Below are positions 45,519-52,693 of a stretch of 64,000 bases of DNA, piece by piece. The position numbers and the translations under genes are program-made. Below the pieces are notes generated by a model. That model saw only the letters and a list, made by a program, of their open reading frames with translations. It ran no database searches and was not told the DNA's origin. How positions within the stretch are numbered: the stretch's first letter is position 1; every line of letters begins with the position of its first letter. This DNA is from an uncultured Verrucomicrobia subdivision 3 bacterium (GTDB taxonomy: Bacteria > Verrucomicrobiota > Verrucomicrobiia > Limisphaerales > DASXHY01). The stretch lies in assembly GCA_937890005.1 (NCBI GenBank), contig CALBZA010000059.1, positions 1 to 64,000 on the forward strand, in the 5' to 3' direction.

Positions 45519-45661
45519 CGCGCAGTCGTTGCATTTTCGCATGAATTTCTCCCGCACCGTGGTTTGAAGCTCATTTCCCCGGTGTTCAACCCATTGTTGC
45601 AACTTTTGCAGCGCCGTATGGTTCGCGCACAACCGTTAACCAAATGCCAATAGGAGAAAAT

Positions 45662-46183
45662 ATGAGTGACTTGCGAGAAACGTTCATTGAAGAACTGAAG
45701 GACCTTTACGATGCCGAGAAGCAGATTACCAAGGCGCTGCCGAAAATGGCCAAAGCCGCGCAGCATGAAGAGCTGAAGGAAGCATTCGAAATGCACCTGG
45801 AGGAAACCGAAGCCCAGATCGAACGCCTCGAACGGGTGTTTGAAATCTTCGACGAAACCCCCAAGGGCAAGAAATGCAAGGCCATGGAAGGTCTCGTCGC
45901 GGAAGGCAAGGAATTGATCGAGGAAGAAGAAGGCGATGCCGCCCTGATCTGCGCGGCGCAAAAGATCGAACACTACGAAATCGCCTCCTACGGCTCGCTC
46001 GCTTCCTGGGCACGACTGCTGGGTGAAGACGATGCCGCCGATCTCCTCGAGGAAACGCTCGGCGAAGAGGAGGCCACGGATGAGAAGCTGACCGAAGTCG
46101 CCGAAAGCGCCATCAACGTGGAGGAAGCTGAAGGCGAAGAGGAGGAAGAGGAAGAAACCGTGTCCCGCGGAAAACGCCGCTAA
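45662..46183 (+). CDS. DUF892 (YciF-like) ferritin-fold protein
   Basis: 173 residues; the ATG at 45662 follows a strong AGGAG Shine-Dalgarno, rare in this window. Four-helix ferritin-like pattern with acidic metal ligands (FIEELKDLYDAEKQ, HEELKEAFEMHLEETEAQIERL, AQKIEHYEIASYGSL). The C-terminus is extremely acidic (EEAEGEEEEEEE) and ends in a basic RGKRR. Family members are stress-induced. Followed by its own terminator. Confidence 0.92.
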   Translation: MSDLRETFIEELKDLYDAEKQITKALPKMAKAAQHEELKEAFEMHLEETEAQIERLERVFEIFDETPKGKKCKAMEGLVAEGKELIEEEEGDAALICAAQKIEHYEIASYGSLASWARLLGEDDAADLLEETLGEEEATDEKLTEVAESAINVEEAEGEEEEEEETVSRGKRR

Positions 46184-46216
46184 TCTGCGTTTGACTCAAT
46201 TCAATTCAGTTGTCGC

Positions 46217-46246
46217 AAAGGACAGGCATCGGGCCTGTCCTTTTTC
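46217..46246 (+). terminator. intrinsic terminator of the DUF892 gene
   Basis: AAAGGACAGGC and GCCTGTCCTTT form an 11-bp stem, ending in TTTTTC. It sits between convergent genes and its A-run could serve leftward transcription as well. Confidence 0.85.
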
Positions 46247-48368
46247 ATTCCCCGATCCAAATCGGCTGCGTGAAGGCGCCGTTGGCGGCGATGTCCCAAA
46301 CTTCGAATCGCACCCAGTTTTGGCCAGTCAGGTCCACCGTGGTCTTGAGATGGCGCCCTCCAAATGACAGCGTGTCGGAAAGATCGATCCGTTGGCGCTG
46401 GATTTGTTTTCCATTCCCGAAAACCACTTCCGCATAAGCCAGGGGAAAGGTCCATTCCAGTTCGGCCTTCACTTCCGCCCGCTTCAGATTTTTCCGCCCC
46501 GATATCGTTTCACCGCTTTCAAAACCGGCGACGCTGAACTCGGGCACCAGAACCTCGCCTGTCGTCGTGAAGAATCTCCCTTTGCGCAAAACGTCGAGTA
46601 CCGGCTGCCAGCTGTCCCAATACCTTGGAGCCTTTTCCAGCTTGAGATAGTTGATGTTCATGTGGGCGTACAGTTCGTAATCCGGCTCCACCTTGAACAC
46701 GTCCACTTCGCCAAGCACCTGCTTGCGCGCGCCCGACTCGCTCATGTCGTCGAGCAGATCGAGAATGCGCCAGCCGAGTGACGACCGCGACAGGTCGGCG
46801 GGCATCGCCTTCCACGCTGCGCCAAGGAAATGTTCCGACTGAAAGAACGGCTCGTTCTGATACGCATCGGGAAAGCGAATCGATCCTTTGATCCGCGCAT
46901 GAGCCGTCCACATCAAACCGTTCTCCTTCTCCATCAATCGCAGCACATCCGCACTGCTGCCGACACGATACACGGTTCCGTAGCCTTCAATCTCTTCCTC
47001 GAACGGCTCGCCTTCCGCGCGATTCAACACCCAGTAAATCGGTTTCGGAAAGAAGCTCATCCAATGTCCGCCAAGATGAACGTTCGGCTCCTCCCCCGGA
47101 AGCAGCAGCAGTTCGTCATCGGAAAGCCGCGCGCATTCTTCATGCATCACCTTTTGCATCCGAATGCGATCGGCTGTTTTCTGGCCCGGCGTCCAGCCAT
47201 GATGAAATTCCGCGAGGTGAACGATGTCCACGCCGGTCTGCTTAAACTTCGTCACAAAACCGGGCGCCTCGAGTCCCCGCGGAATACCGGTCGTGTTCTG
47301 CCGCTTCTGTTGCTCAAGAAAATCGACGGTGTGCTCAATGTGATAATGACTGGTGAAGGTCTTGTGGCCTTTGAGTGTTTTGAAACGATCGCCATTCGTG
47401 TAGCGCGCAACCTCATCCAGCGCACGCTCGCCTGTTCCATTGTGAATCAGAAAGAAGAATCCGAGCCGATGCTCCCGATTCGGCGGCGCGTCGAACCACG
47501 GCACCCAGCGTTTGTCGCCGTCAAACGGCTGACGGATTCCGATTCCAAAACCCTCCGACGCTTTTCCGAATCCGTTGCCGAGCCAGTTGAAGCGATAGTT
47601 CTCCGCGAAATCGAGCGGATAGAAATATTGATGCGGCGATGGAAATACGGCAATCGAGCCGGTTCCGTTTTCAACCGCCATGGCGCGGAACTTTGTCGCT
47701 ACAGGCTCCGCGTTTATTTCGCCGGATGCATCACGACTCATGAGCTTCCCAAGTGGATCGAACCAAACCACCTTTTTCCAATCGCTTGAACCCGATGCTG
47801 CACAGAGTCCGGCATCGTAAAGAATGGTCCGCCATTCCTCTTGCGTGGTCATCACCGCATCGCTGCGAACCAACGGGCTCTTTGGATAAAACGTAAACTG
47901 CAGTTCGCCTTTGAATGAACCCGCCTCGATGTCACCGATGTAAACGGTGACGCGCTGTTGATTGCTCACAACGCGTGCGCGGTTCTTCGTCAGTCGCACG
48001 ACATGCGTTTCAAATGGCCGTTGTCGTGGATTGTCGAAGAAGACCATGCGACGAAAACCTTCCTGAACCTTCCTGAGATCGCGATTGCCGATGGTCAAAG
48101 CGGTCACCGGTTCAAGACCGGAGGCAAGAACTTGCTCACCGCCATTGATCCCGATCGACCGGATGATTGGACGTTCAGAGCGAAGATCGAAAACGAGCCG
48201 CGCCTTTGTGACGCCCGCATCCCAGGTGACTTCGATCGAATCGCTTTTCGCCTGAACCGCGATTTCACTGTTCGATTTGTACTGGCTCAAATCGACGTCG
48301 ATGGCCGCAGCAAATCGCGGCAGGAAACTCGTCATGATCAAAACGCAAATCAGAGGGACGCGTGACAT
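46245..48368 (-). CDS. large secreted protein, possible PHP-type metallohydrolase
   Basis: 707 residues from the ATG at 48368 with a signal peptide (LICVLIMTSFLPRFAAA). The N-terminal half (about 30-330) is beta-rich, with glycosidase-like strands. The central part has metal-type histidines (TSHYHIEHTVDFLEQQ, LAEFHHGWTPG, MWTAHARIKGS), the spacing of a PHP-like phosphoesterase or amidohydrolase. A C-terminal beta-sandwich (VRFEVWDIAANGAFTQPIWIGE) follows. Similar proteins are annotated hypothetical in Verrucomicrobia and Planctomycetes. Function unassigned. Confidence 0.75.
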   Translation of the reverse strand: MSRVPLICVLIMTSFLPRFAAAIDVDLSQYKSNSEIAVQAKSDSIEVTWDAGVTKARLVFDLRSERPIIRSIGINGGEQVLASGLEPVTALTIGNRDLRKVQEGFRRMVFFDNPRQRPFETHVVRLTKNRARVVSNQQRVTVYIGDIEAGSFKGELQFTFYPKSPLVRSDAVMTTQEEWRTILYDAGLCAASGSSDWKKVVWFDPLGKLMSRDASGEINAEPVATKFRAMAVENGTGSIAVFPSPHQYFYPLDFAENYRFNWLGNGFGKASEGFGIGIRQPFDGDKRWVPWFDAPPNREHRLGFFFLIHNGTGERALDEVARYTNGDRFKTLKGHKTFTSHYHIEHTVDFLEQQKRQNTTGIPRGLEAPGFVTKFKQTGVDIVHLAEFHHGWTPGQKTADRIRMQKVMHEECARLSDDELLLLPGEEPNVHLGGHWMSFFPKPIYWVLNRAEGEPFEEEIEGYGTVYRVGSSADVLRLMEKENGLMWTAHARIKGSIRFPDAYQNEPFFQSEHFLGAAWKAMPADLSRSSLGWRILDLLDDMSESGARKQVLGEVDVFKVEPDYELYAHMNINYLKLEKAPRYWDSWQPVLDVLRKGRFFTTTGEVLVPEFSVAGFESGETISGRKNLKRAEVKAELEWTFPLAYAEVVFGNGKQIQRQRIDLSDTLSFGGRHLKTTVDLTGQNWVRFEVWDIAANGAFTQPIWIGE

Positions 48369-48667
48369 CCTTGCGCGAAAAGAATTGTTGAAGTTCATCA
48401 GTCGAACGGGCCGGGAAGTTCTGGAACAAGTCATCATGAGAACCCCTCAACTGGACCACGTGAGAACACGCGCGACAAGGCCGCTCTATGGAGCCATTTC
48501 ATGCCACATGACAATTACGGCGCTGCCTGAAAAACTTCCGCTGAAAACCCCTGCTCGCGGCCCGATACTTGACCGTTTTCGCTGCGTTGAACCCTTCGTC
48601 CTTCAAGAAACACGTTCGATCGGGTTCCGGTTGTCAGCGGTTCAGTTGAATCCGCGTTGCATCTGTT
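48369..48667. other. 299-bp spacer, nothing recognised
   Basis: Upstream region of the secreted PHP-like gene. I find no gene, RNA or clear repeat; an in-frame upstream ATG at 48398 is an alternative start for that gene. Confidence 0.4.
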
Positions 48668-49198
48668 TCACGGCATGAAGCCAGAACGGCGACAGCTGAT
48701 CGCGCTTTGAAAACAATCCGCAACGCCCTGGTTCAGATCAGTTCCCGGATTGCTGGTGGATTCGTCGGGAGCAGAACGAATCCGTTGCACTTCTTTGCGA
48801 ACCGATTCGAGCGTGAAGCCGGCTCGAGCGAACACTTCACGGACAAGACTGACCGGCTCGCGCAACACGCCCAAAAGCAGATGTTCGGTACCGGTAAATT
48901 CGTGCTTCAAATCCTTCCGCTCCATGTCGGCTGCCATGATGACACGAAGAAATCCGGGTGTCGGCATGGGCACCGCGCCGGTGGGGGGCTGTTTCGGCGG
49001 CAATCCTTTTTCGAGCTCTTGTCGTGTCGATTCGATATCAATTTTTCCTGCGGTCATGACGTCGAATGCACCGCCCTGCCCCAGTTCGAGGATTCCGAGG
49101 ATCAGATGTTCTGTTCGAAGAAAAGGACAGCCTGCCTTCGCTGCTGCGTCACGCGCCAGTTCCAAAACCTTCTGCGCACGCGGCGTGAAGGTCTGCAT
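48668..49198 (-). CDS. stand-alone Clp N-terminal domain protein
   Basis: 176 residues from the ATG at 49198, chosen because MQTFTPRAQKVLELARDAAAKAG matches the start of ClpC N-domains and GGAG lies upstream; the frame is open to 49276. Both Clp-N repeats are present (CPFLRTEHLILGILEL and HEFTGTEHLLLGVLRE). There is no AAA+ ATPase, so it could act as an adaptor or decoy that binds Clp substrates. Divergent from the transporter gene. Confidence 0.85.
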   Translation of the reverse strand: MQTFTPRAQKVLELARDAAAKAGCPFLRTEHLILGILELGQGGAFDVMTAGKIDIESTRQELEKGLPPKQPPTGAVPMPTPGFLRVIMAADMERKDLKHEFTGTEHLLLGVLREPVSLVREVFARAGFTLESVRKEVQRIRSAPDESTSNPGTDLNQGVADCFQSAISCRRSGFMP

Positions 49199-49439
49199 GC
49201 AGTCCACATCTCCGTTCAGATTCATTTGCAGGGCAAGCTGCCGAAGGCGGACGGCGATCGATTCGAGCCAGTTCATGTCAGGTGAGTGTTTCAGCCTGAT
49301 TCAATTCAAGCGAGCGAATTGGAATCGCTGACAGCGCCTGAGCGTGAACCCACCGCATGTAAGCTTCGGAGATGTTTTTGCCGCGCGACATGTCATCAAG
49401 GTTGACTGTGTTCCCACGCTTCTTCTCACTAGGCGGCGA

Positions 49440-51641
49440 ATGACTATTGACCAACGCACAACTGCCAAAGACCACAAGTTTGGCACTTTCGCCGGAGTGT
49501 TCACGCCTTGTACGCTGACGATTTTGGGCGTGATCATGTTCCTGCGCTTTGGCCAGGTCGTGGGCCAGGCGGGCACGATCTCGGCGTTGATCATTCTCCT
49601 GTCGGCGAAAGCCATCACCACGCTCACAGCTTTTTCGCTTTCAGCCAATGCGACGAACATGCGGGTAAAAGGCGGCGGAGCCTACTATCTAATCAGCCGC
49701 AGTCTAGGCGTGGAATATGGCGGGGCCATCGGAGTGTTTTTCTTCCTGGCCCAGGCGGTTTCGGTGGCGTTGTACGTGATTGGTTTTACTGAAGCGTTTC
49801 TGGCGGCGTTTCCCAACTCCGGCTGGTCAGCTCGCGACGTGGCCACGGTGGTGAACATCGTGACATTCCTTTGCGTTTTTATTGGCGCTGGTTGGACGAT
49901 CAAGGTGCAGTACGTGATTCTGGGAATTCTTGGGCTTTCGCTGCTTTCCTTTTTTGCCGGTGCCGTGCCGGATATTTCAGTGGAAAACTTTAAAGCGAAC
50001 GCAACGCCCGCCTACCTCCAAGGGCAATCGTTCTTCACGATGTTTGCCCTGTTTTTCCCCGCGGTGACTGGAATCATGGCGGGGGCGAACATGTCCGGCG
50101 ATCTCCGGGATCCGGGCCGCTCCATTCCCACCGGCACGCTGTGGGCGATTGTGGCCACGGGCGTGATTTACGCGCTGATGGTGCTCGCGCTGGCCGGCAG
50201 CCGTTCGCAGACGGAACTGGTTGCCGATCCGTTCGTGGTCAAAAGCATTGCATGGTCACCCATGCTGATTAACGCAGGCGTTTTTGCAGCAACGCTTTCT
50301 TCGGCGTTGGGAAGCATGATGGGGGCGCCGCGGATTTTGCAGGCGTTTGCGCGAGATGACATTTTCCGCTGGCTGCGTTTTTTAGGCCGGGGCAGCGGTC
50401 GCTCGAGTGAACCACGCGCCGCGACGGTGGTTTCTTTTCTGATTGCGCAAGGCGCCATCATGCTGGGGGATCTCGATCTGGTGGCGCCCATCATCACGAT
50501 GTTTTTCATGATCACGTACGGGACGTTGAACCTTGCGTGCTTTTACGAAGGCATCACGCGCAATCCGAGTTACCGGCCCAAATTCCGGTTCAGTCACTGG
50601 TCCATGGCCCTGCTCGGCGCCGTGGCCTGCGTGGTGGTCATGTTTCTCATCAACCCGCTGTGGGCGTTGATCGCGATTCTCGGAATGGGCGGTTTGTATT
50701 GGGTGATCAGCCGGGTGGAAGTGAAGGCGCGTTGGGGCAACGTGGCGAGCGGTGTGGCGTACGAACGGGCACGCAAGGCTTTGCTCAAACTCGAGGAAGA
50801 AAAATATCATCCAAAAAACTGGCGTCCCTCCATCCTCGCCTTGAGTGGCAGTGCGTATAACCGTTTTCATCTCGCCGAATACGCCCAGTGGCTGGGCGCG
50901 GGACGCGGACTTGTTTCCCTCGGCCAGATCATCACCGGTGAAGTTGAGAACCTGCTGGAGCGGCGCGAACAGGCGGAGAAGCTTTTGCGGAAATTCATTC
51001 GCGATGAAAAACTCGCCGCCTTCCCCGTCGTGGTCGTCGAAGAAGATCTTACCAAAGGCGTGAAAACCCTCCTCCAATGCCATGGCATCGGCGGCGCCCG
51101 CCCCAACACACTGATGTTCGGCTGGAGCGCCGATCCTACCCGGCTGCCGTCCTTTACCGAATCCTTGCGGCTCGCCAAACAGTTTGGACGCAGCGTGCTC
51201 ATTGTCAGCGGTTCCAAGAAGGAGGAAGAACGATGGGTTGCGCCTCGTGGAATGATCAACATCTGGTGGGGCGGCTCCAAACGGACCGGGCTTAAGTTGC
51301 TCCTGGCATATCTCCTGAAACAAAACCACGAGTGGCGCAATCATCCCTTGCGAATCCTGCGCCCGGTTCCGGTGAAGGCGGACCTGGCCAATGCCGCACG
51401 CGAAATCCGCGAAACACTCGAGCTCGCCCGCATCGAAGCGGACGTGCGGGTTCTGGAAACCGACAACCCGCTGGAAGCCATGCGCGGTGAACTGGGAGAT
51501 TCCGCGGTGCTCTTCGTTGATTTCGAACCGCCGGCTCCGGGTGAAGAGCAGTCCACGATGGAAAACCTTCGTCAGATCGTCAATCTGCCGGGCGATGTCA
51601 TCCTGGTTTACAACGCCGGCCACGTTTCACTGGAAGCGTGA
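49440..51641 (+). CDS. SLC12-like cation-chloride cotransporter (APC superfamily)
   Basis: 733 residues from the ATG at 49440. About 12 membrane spans in the first ~450 residues with TFAGVFTPCTLTILGVIMFLRFGQVVGQAG, resembling the first helix of eukaryotic NKCC/KCC proteins, plus GIMAGANMSGDLRDPGRSIPTGTLWA. The ~270-residue cytosolic C-terminus matches the SLC12 regulatory domain (RPSILALSG..., LMFGWS, VILVYNAGHVSLEA). Bacterial members are few; the likely substrates are K+/Na+ with Cl-, but an amino acid cannot be excluded. Confidence 0.88.
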   Translation: MTIDQRTTAKDHKFGTFAGVFTPCTLTILGVIMFLRFGQVVGQAGTISALIILLSAKAITTLTAFSLSANATNMRVKGGGAYYLISRSLGVEYGGAIGVFFFLAQAVSVALYVIGFTEAFLAAFPNSGWSARDVATVVNIVTFLCVFIGAGWTIKVQYVILGILGLSLLSFFAGAVPDISVENFKANATPAYLQGQSFFTMFALFFPAVTGIMAGANMSGDLRDPGRSIPTGTLWAIVATGVIYALMVLALAGSRSQTELVADPFVVKSIAWSPMLINAGVFAATLSSALGSMMGAPRILQAFARDDIFRWLRFLGRGSGRSSEPRAATVVSFLIAQGAIMLGDLDLVAPIITMFFMITYGTLNLACFYEGITRNPSYRPKFRFSHWSMALLGAVACVVVMFLINPLWALIAILGMGGLYWVISRVEVKARWGNVASGVAYERARKALLKLEEEKYHPKNWRPSILALSGSAYNRFHLAEYAQWLGAGRGLVSLGQIITGEVENLLERREQAEKLLRKFIRDEKLAAFPVVVVEEDLTKGVKTLLQCHGIGGARPNTLMFGWSADPTRLPSFTESLRLAKQFGRSVLIVSGSKKEEERWVAPRGMINIWWGGSKRTGLKLLLAYLLKQNHEWRNHPLRILRPVPVKADLANAAREIRETLELARIEADVRVLETDNPLEAMRGELGDSAVLFVDFEPPAPGEEQSTMENLRQIVNLPGDVILVYNAGHVSLEA

Positions 51642-51681
51642 CCGCTGACGACACCACCTGGTTCCATTCAAAAGGCCCGTG

Positions 51682-51790
51682 CGTTCGTGTAACAGCCGAC
51701 GTAAGTCTGCTCAAACTTTACGCCAGCTGCGCAACATCCTTACGGACCAGAAATAGAATGAGCCGACTCACGTCAGCTGTTACACGAACG
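51682..51790. repeat. long inverted-repeat element, 32-bp arms
   Basis: The arms 51682-51713 and 51759-51790 (outer ends CGTTCGTGTAACAGC) are inverted copies with four mismatches and a 45-bp centre. The inner words (CCGACGTAAG / CTCACGTC) tie it to the 1739-1819 hairpin family. It lies between the SLC12-like gene and the tRNA-linked cassettes. Confidence 0.8.
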
Positions 51791-51928
51791 AGCGAACCCA
51801 TGATCCGCACTCCACTTCTCCGCTCCCTTTCTCCTTTTCCCCTCCGCCCTCAGCAGCATTCACGCGGCGCGATGCTGCGCTTGTAATTCCCAATTTGAAA
51901 ACGTGCACGGGTGGAAAACCTCGAAATT

Positions 51929-51961
51929 TGGTGGGCCCGCCCGGATTTGAACCGGGGCCAA
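51929..51961 (-). repeat. displaced 3' end of tRNA-Ile(CAU), outer copy
   Basis: Reads as the last part of the tRNA at 52484-52559 (variable loop end, T-arm, 3' acceptor strand and CCA) with a one-base deletion. The 5' half of the tRNA is absent, so it cannot be a tRNA gene. It directly follows the GIY-YIG gene and its palindrome, as an attachment-site remnant would. Confidence 0.85.
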
Positions 51962-51979
51962 CCCCGAATGCATTCGGGG
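51962..51979. repeat. 18-bp perfect palindrome behind the GIY-YIG gene
   Basis: CCCCGAATGCATTCGGGG is fully self-complementary, starts three bases after the GIY-YIG stop codon, and joins the displaced tRNA 3' end. An identical copy is at 52306-52323. It may be a recombination/cleavage site or a transcript end. Confidence 0.85.
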
Positions 51980-51982
51980 CTG

Positions 51983-52243
51983 CTATGCTTCGCCACAGCG
52001 ATATTTCTCCAGAAGCAGGAAGGCCAATCGGATGTTCTTCTTCCGCTTCATTTCCCGCTCCAGATTCCGCACCGCTTCCAAAGTTTCCAGTTCCAGAGAT
52101 GCCACCACCTCCAGATCGCCCCCAAGACGTCGCGTTGAATAGGTGTGACCATTTCGATGTTGATACAATCGACGTGTTAAATCTGTCGTTGAACCAATGT
52201 AAAACCGTCCTGTCCCACTTTTTAGAATGTAAACCCAGGCCAT
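51983..52243 (-). CDS. GIY-YIG nuclease-domain mini-protein
   Basis: 86 residues, a single GIY-YIG domain: WVYILKSGTGRFYIGST (the GIY/YIG strands), DLTRRLYQHRNG with the catalytic arginine, and EREMKRKKNIRLAFLL with the metal glutamate. This is the YhbQ/UPF0213-like class, without a DNA-binding domain. The start follows a strong AAGGGAG site 28 bp after a tRNA 3' end, so it could be read from the tRNA promoter. It is bounded on both sides by tRNA-Ile 3' fragments and ends in a palindrome, which suggests a small mobile cassette. Confidence 0.9.
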   Translation of the reverse strand: MAWVYILKSGTGRFYIGSTTDLTRRLYQHRNGHTYSTRRLGGDLEVVASLELETLEAVRNLEREMKRKKNIRLAFLLLEKYRCGEA

Positions 52244-52271
52244 GTTCTCCCTTGAATTTCCCTCTGTCGAA

Positions 52272-52305
52272 TGGTGGGCCCGCCCGGATTTGAACCGGGG
52301 ACCAA
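52272..52305 (-). repeat. displaced 3' end of tRNA-Ile(CAU), inner copy
   Basis: 34 bp identical to 52484-52517, the 3' end of the intact tRNA including CCA. It follows a truncated GIY-YIG cassette and precedes the intact one, i.e. a second attachment-like copy. Confidence 0.9.
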
Positions 52306-52323
52306 CCCCGAATGCATTCGGGG
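52306..52323. repeat. 18-bp palindrome, inner copy
   Basis: Identical to 51962-51979 (CCCCGAATGCATTCGGGG), again between the end of a GIY-YIG reading frame and a tRNA 3' end. Confidence 0.85.
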
Positions 52324-52326
52324 CTG

Positions 52327-52482
52327 CTATGCTTCGCCACAGCGATACCTCTCCAGAAGCAGGAAGGCCAATCGGATGTTCTTCTTCCGCTTCATTTCCC
52401 GCTCCAGATTCCGCACCGCTTCCAAAGTTTCCAGTTCCAGAGATGCCACCACCTCCAGATCGCCCCCAAGGCGTCGCGTTGA
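52327..52482 (-). pseudogene. truncated GIY-YIG gene copy
   Basis: 156 bp that match 51983-52138 with only three differences and keep the last 51 codons of the GIY-YIG gene in frame (STRRLGGDLEVVASLELE...ERYRCGEA). The first ~35 codons, which hold the GIY-YIG strands and catalytic residues, are gone. The remnant joins the tRNA CCA end with one base between. It looks like a recent duplicate deleted by recombination. Confidence 0.88.
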
Positions 52483-52483
52483 A

Positions 52484-52559
52484 TGGTGGGCCCGCCCGGA
52501 TTTGAACCGGGGACCAAGCGATTATGAGTCGCCTGCTCTAACCGCTGAGCTACGGGCCC
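52484..52559 (-). tRNA. ileX: tRNA-Ile(CAU), elongator with lysidine-type anticodon
   Basis: 76 nt with encoded CCA. Acceptor stem GGGCCCG/CGGGCCC; D-arm AGCTCAGCGGTTAGAGC; anticodon loop CTCATAA (anticodon CAU); T-arm CCCGG/CCGGG with TTCAAAT. The anticodon-arm region GCAGGCGACTCATAATCGC is the same as in E. coli tRNA-Ile2, so it should be read as isoleucine after lysidine modification rather than as methionine. Its 3' end is the target-like site for two downstream cassettes. Confidence 0.93.
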
Positions 52560-52693
52560 GAGGCGCAGGGAATCTATCCCGCTCATCAGCTCAGCCGCAA
52601 CGTGAAAACGGAATCTCTTTCCTCTCCAACAAAACCAAACGCGGATCCATGTGAATCCGCGTTCGGCAATCCGACTGAATCGAGAACTCAGAA

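Noticed and set aside
51929..51961. A second tRNA gene
   Set aside because: It lacks the 5' acceptor strand, D-arm and anticodon arm; it is a displaced 3' end.
51895..52505. Plus-strand proteins over the tRNA region
   Set aside because: They are mirror images of the GIY-YIG gene, the tRNA and their copies.
52484..52559. tRNA-Met
   Set aside because: The anticodon is CAU, but the anticodon arm and flanks match tRNA-Ile2 much better.
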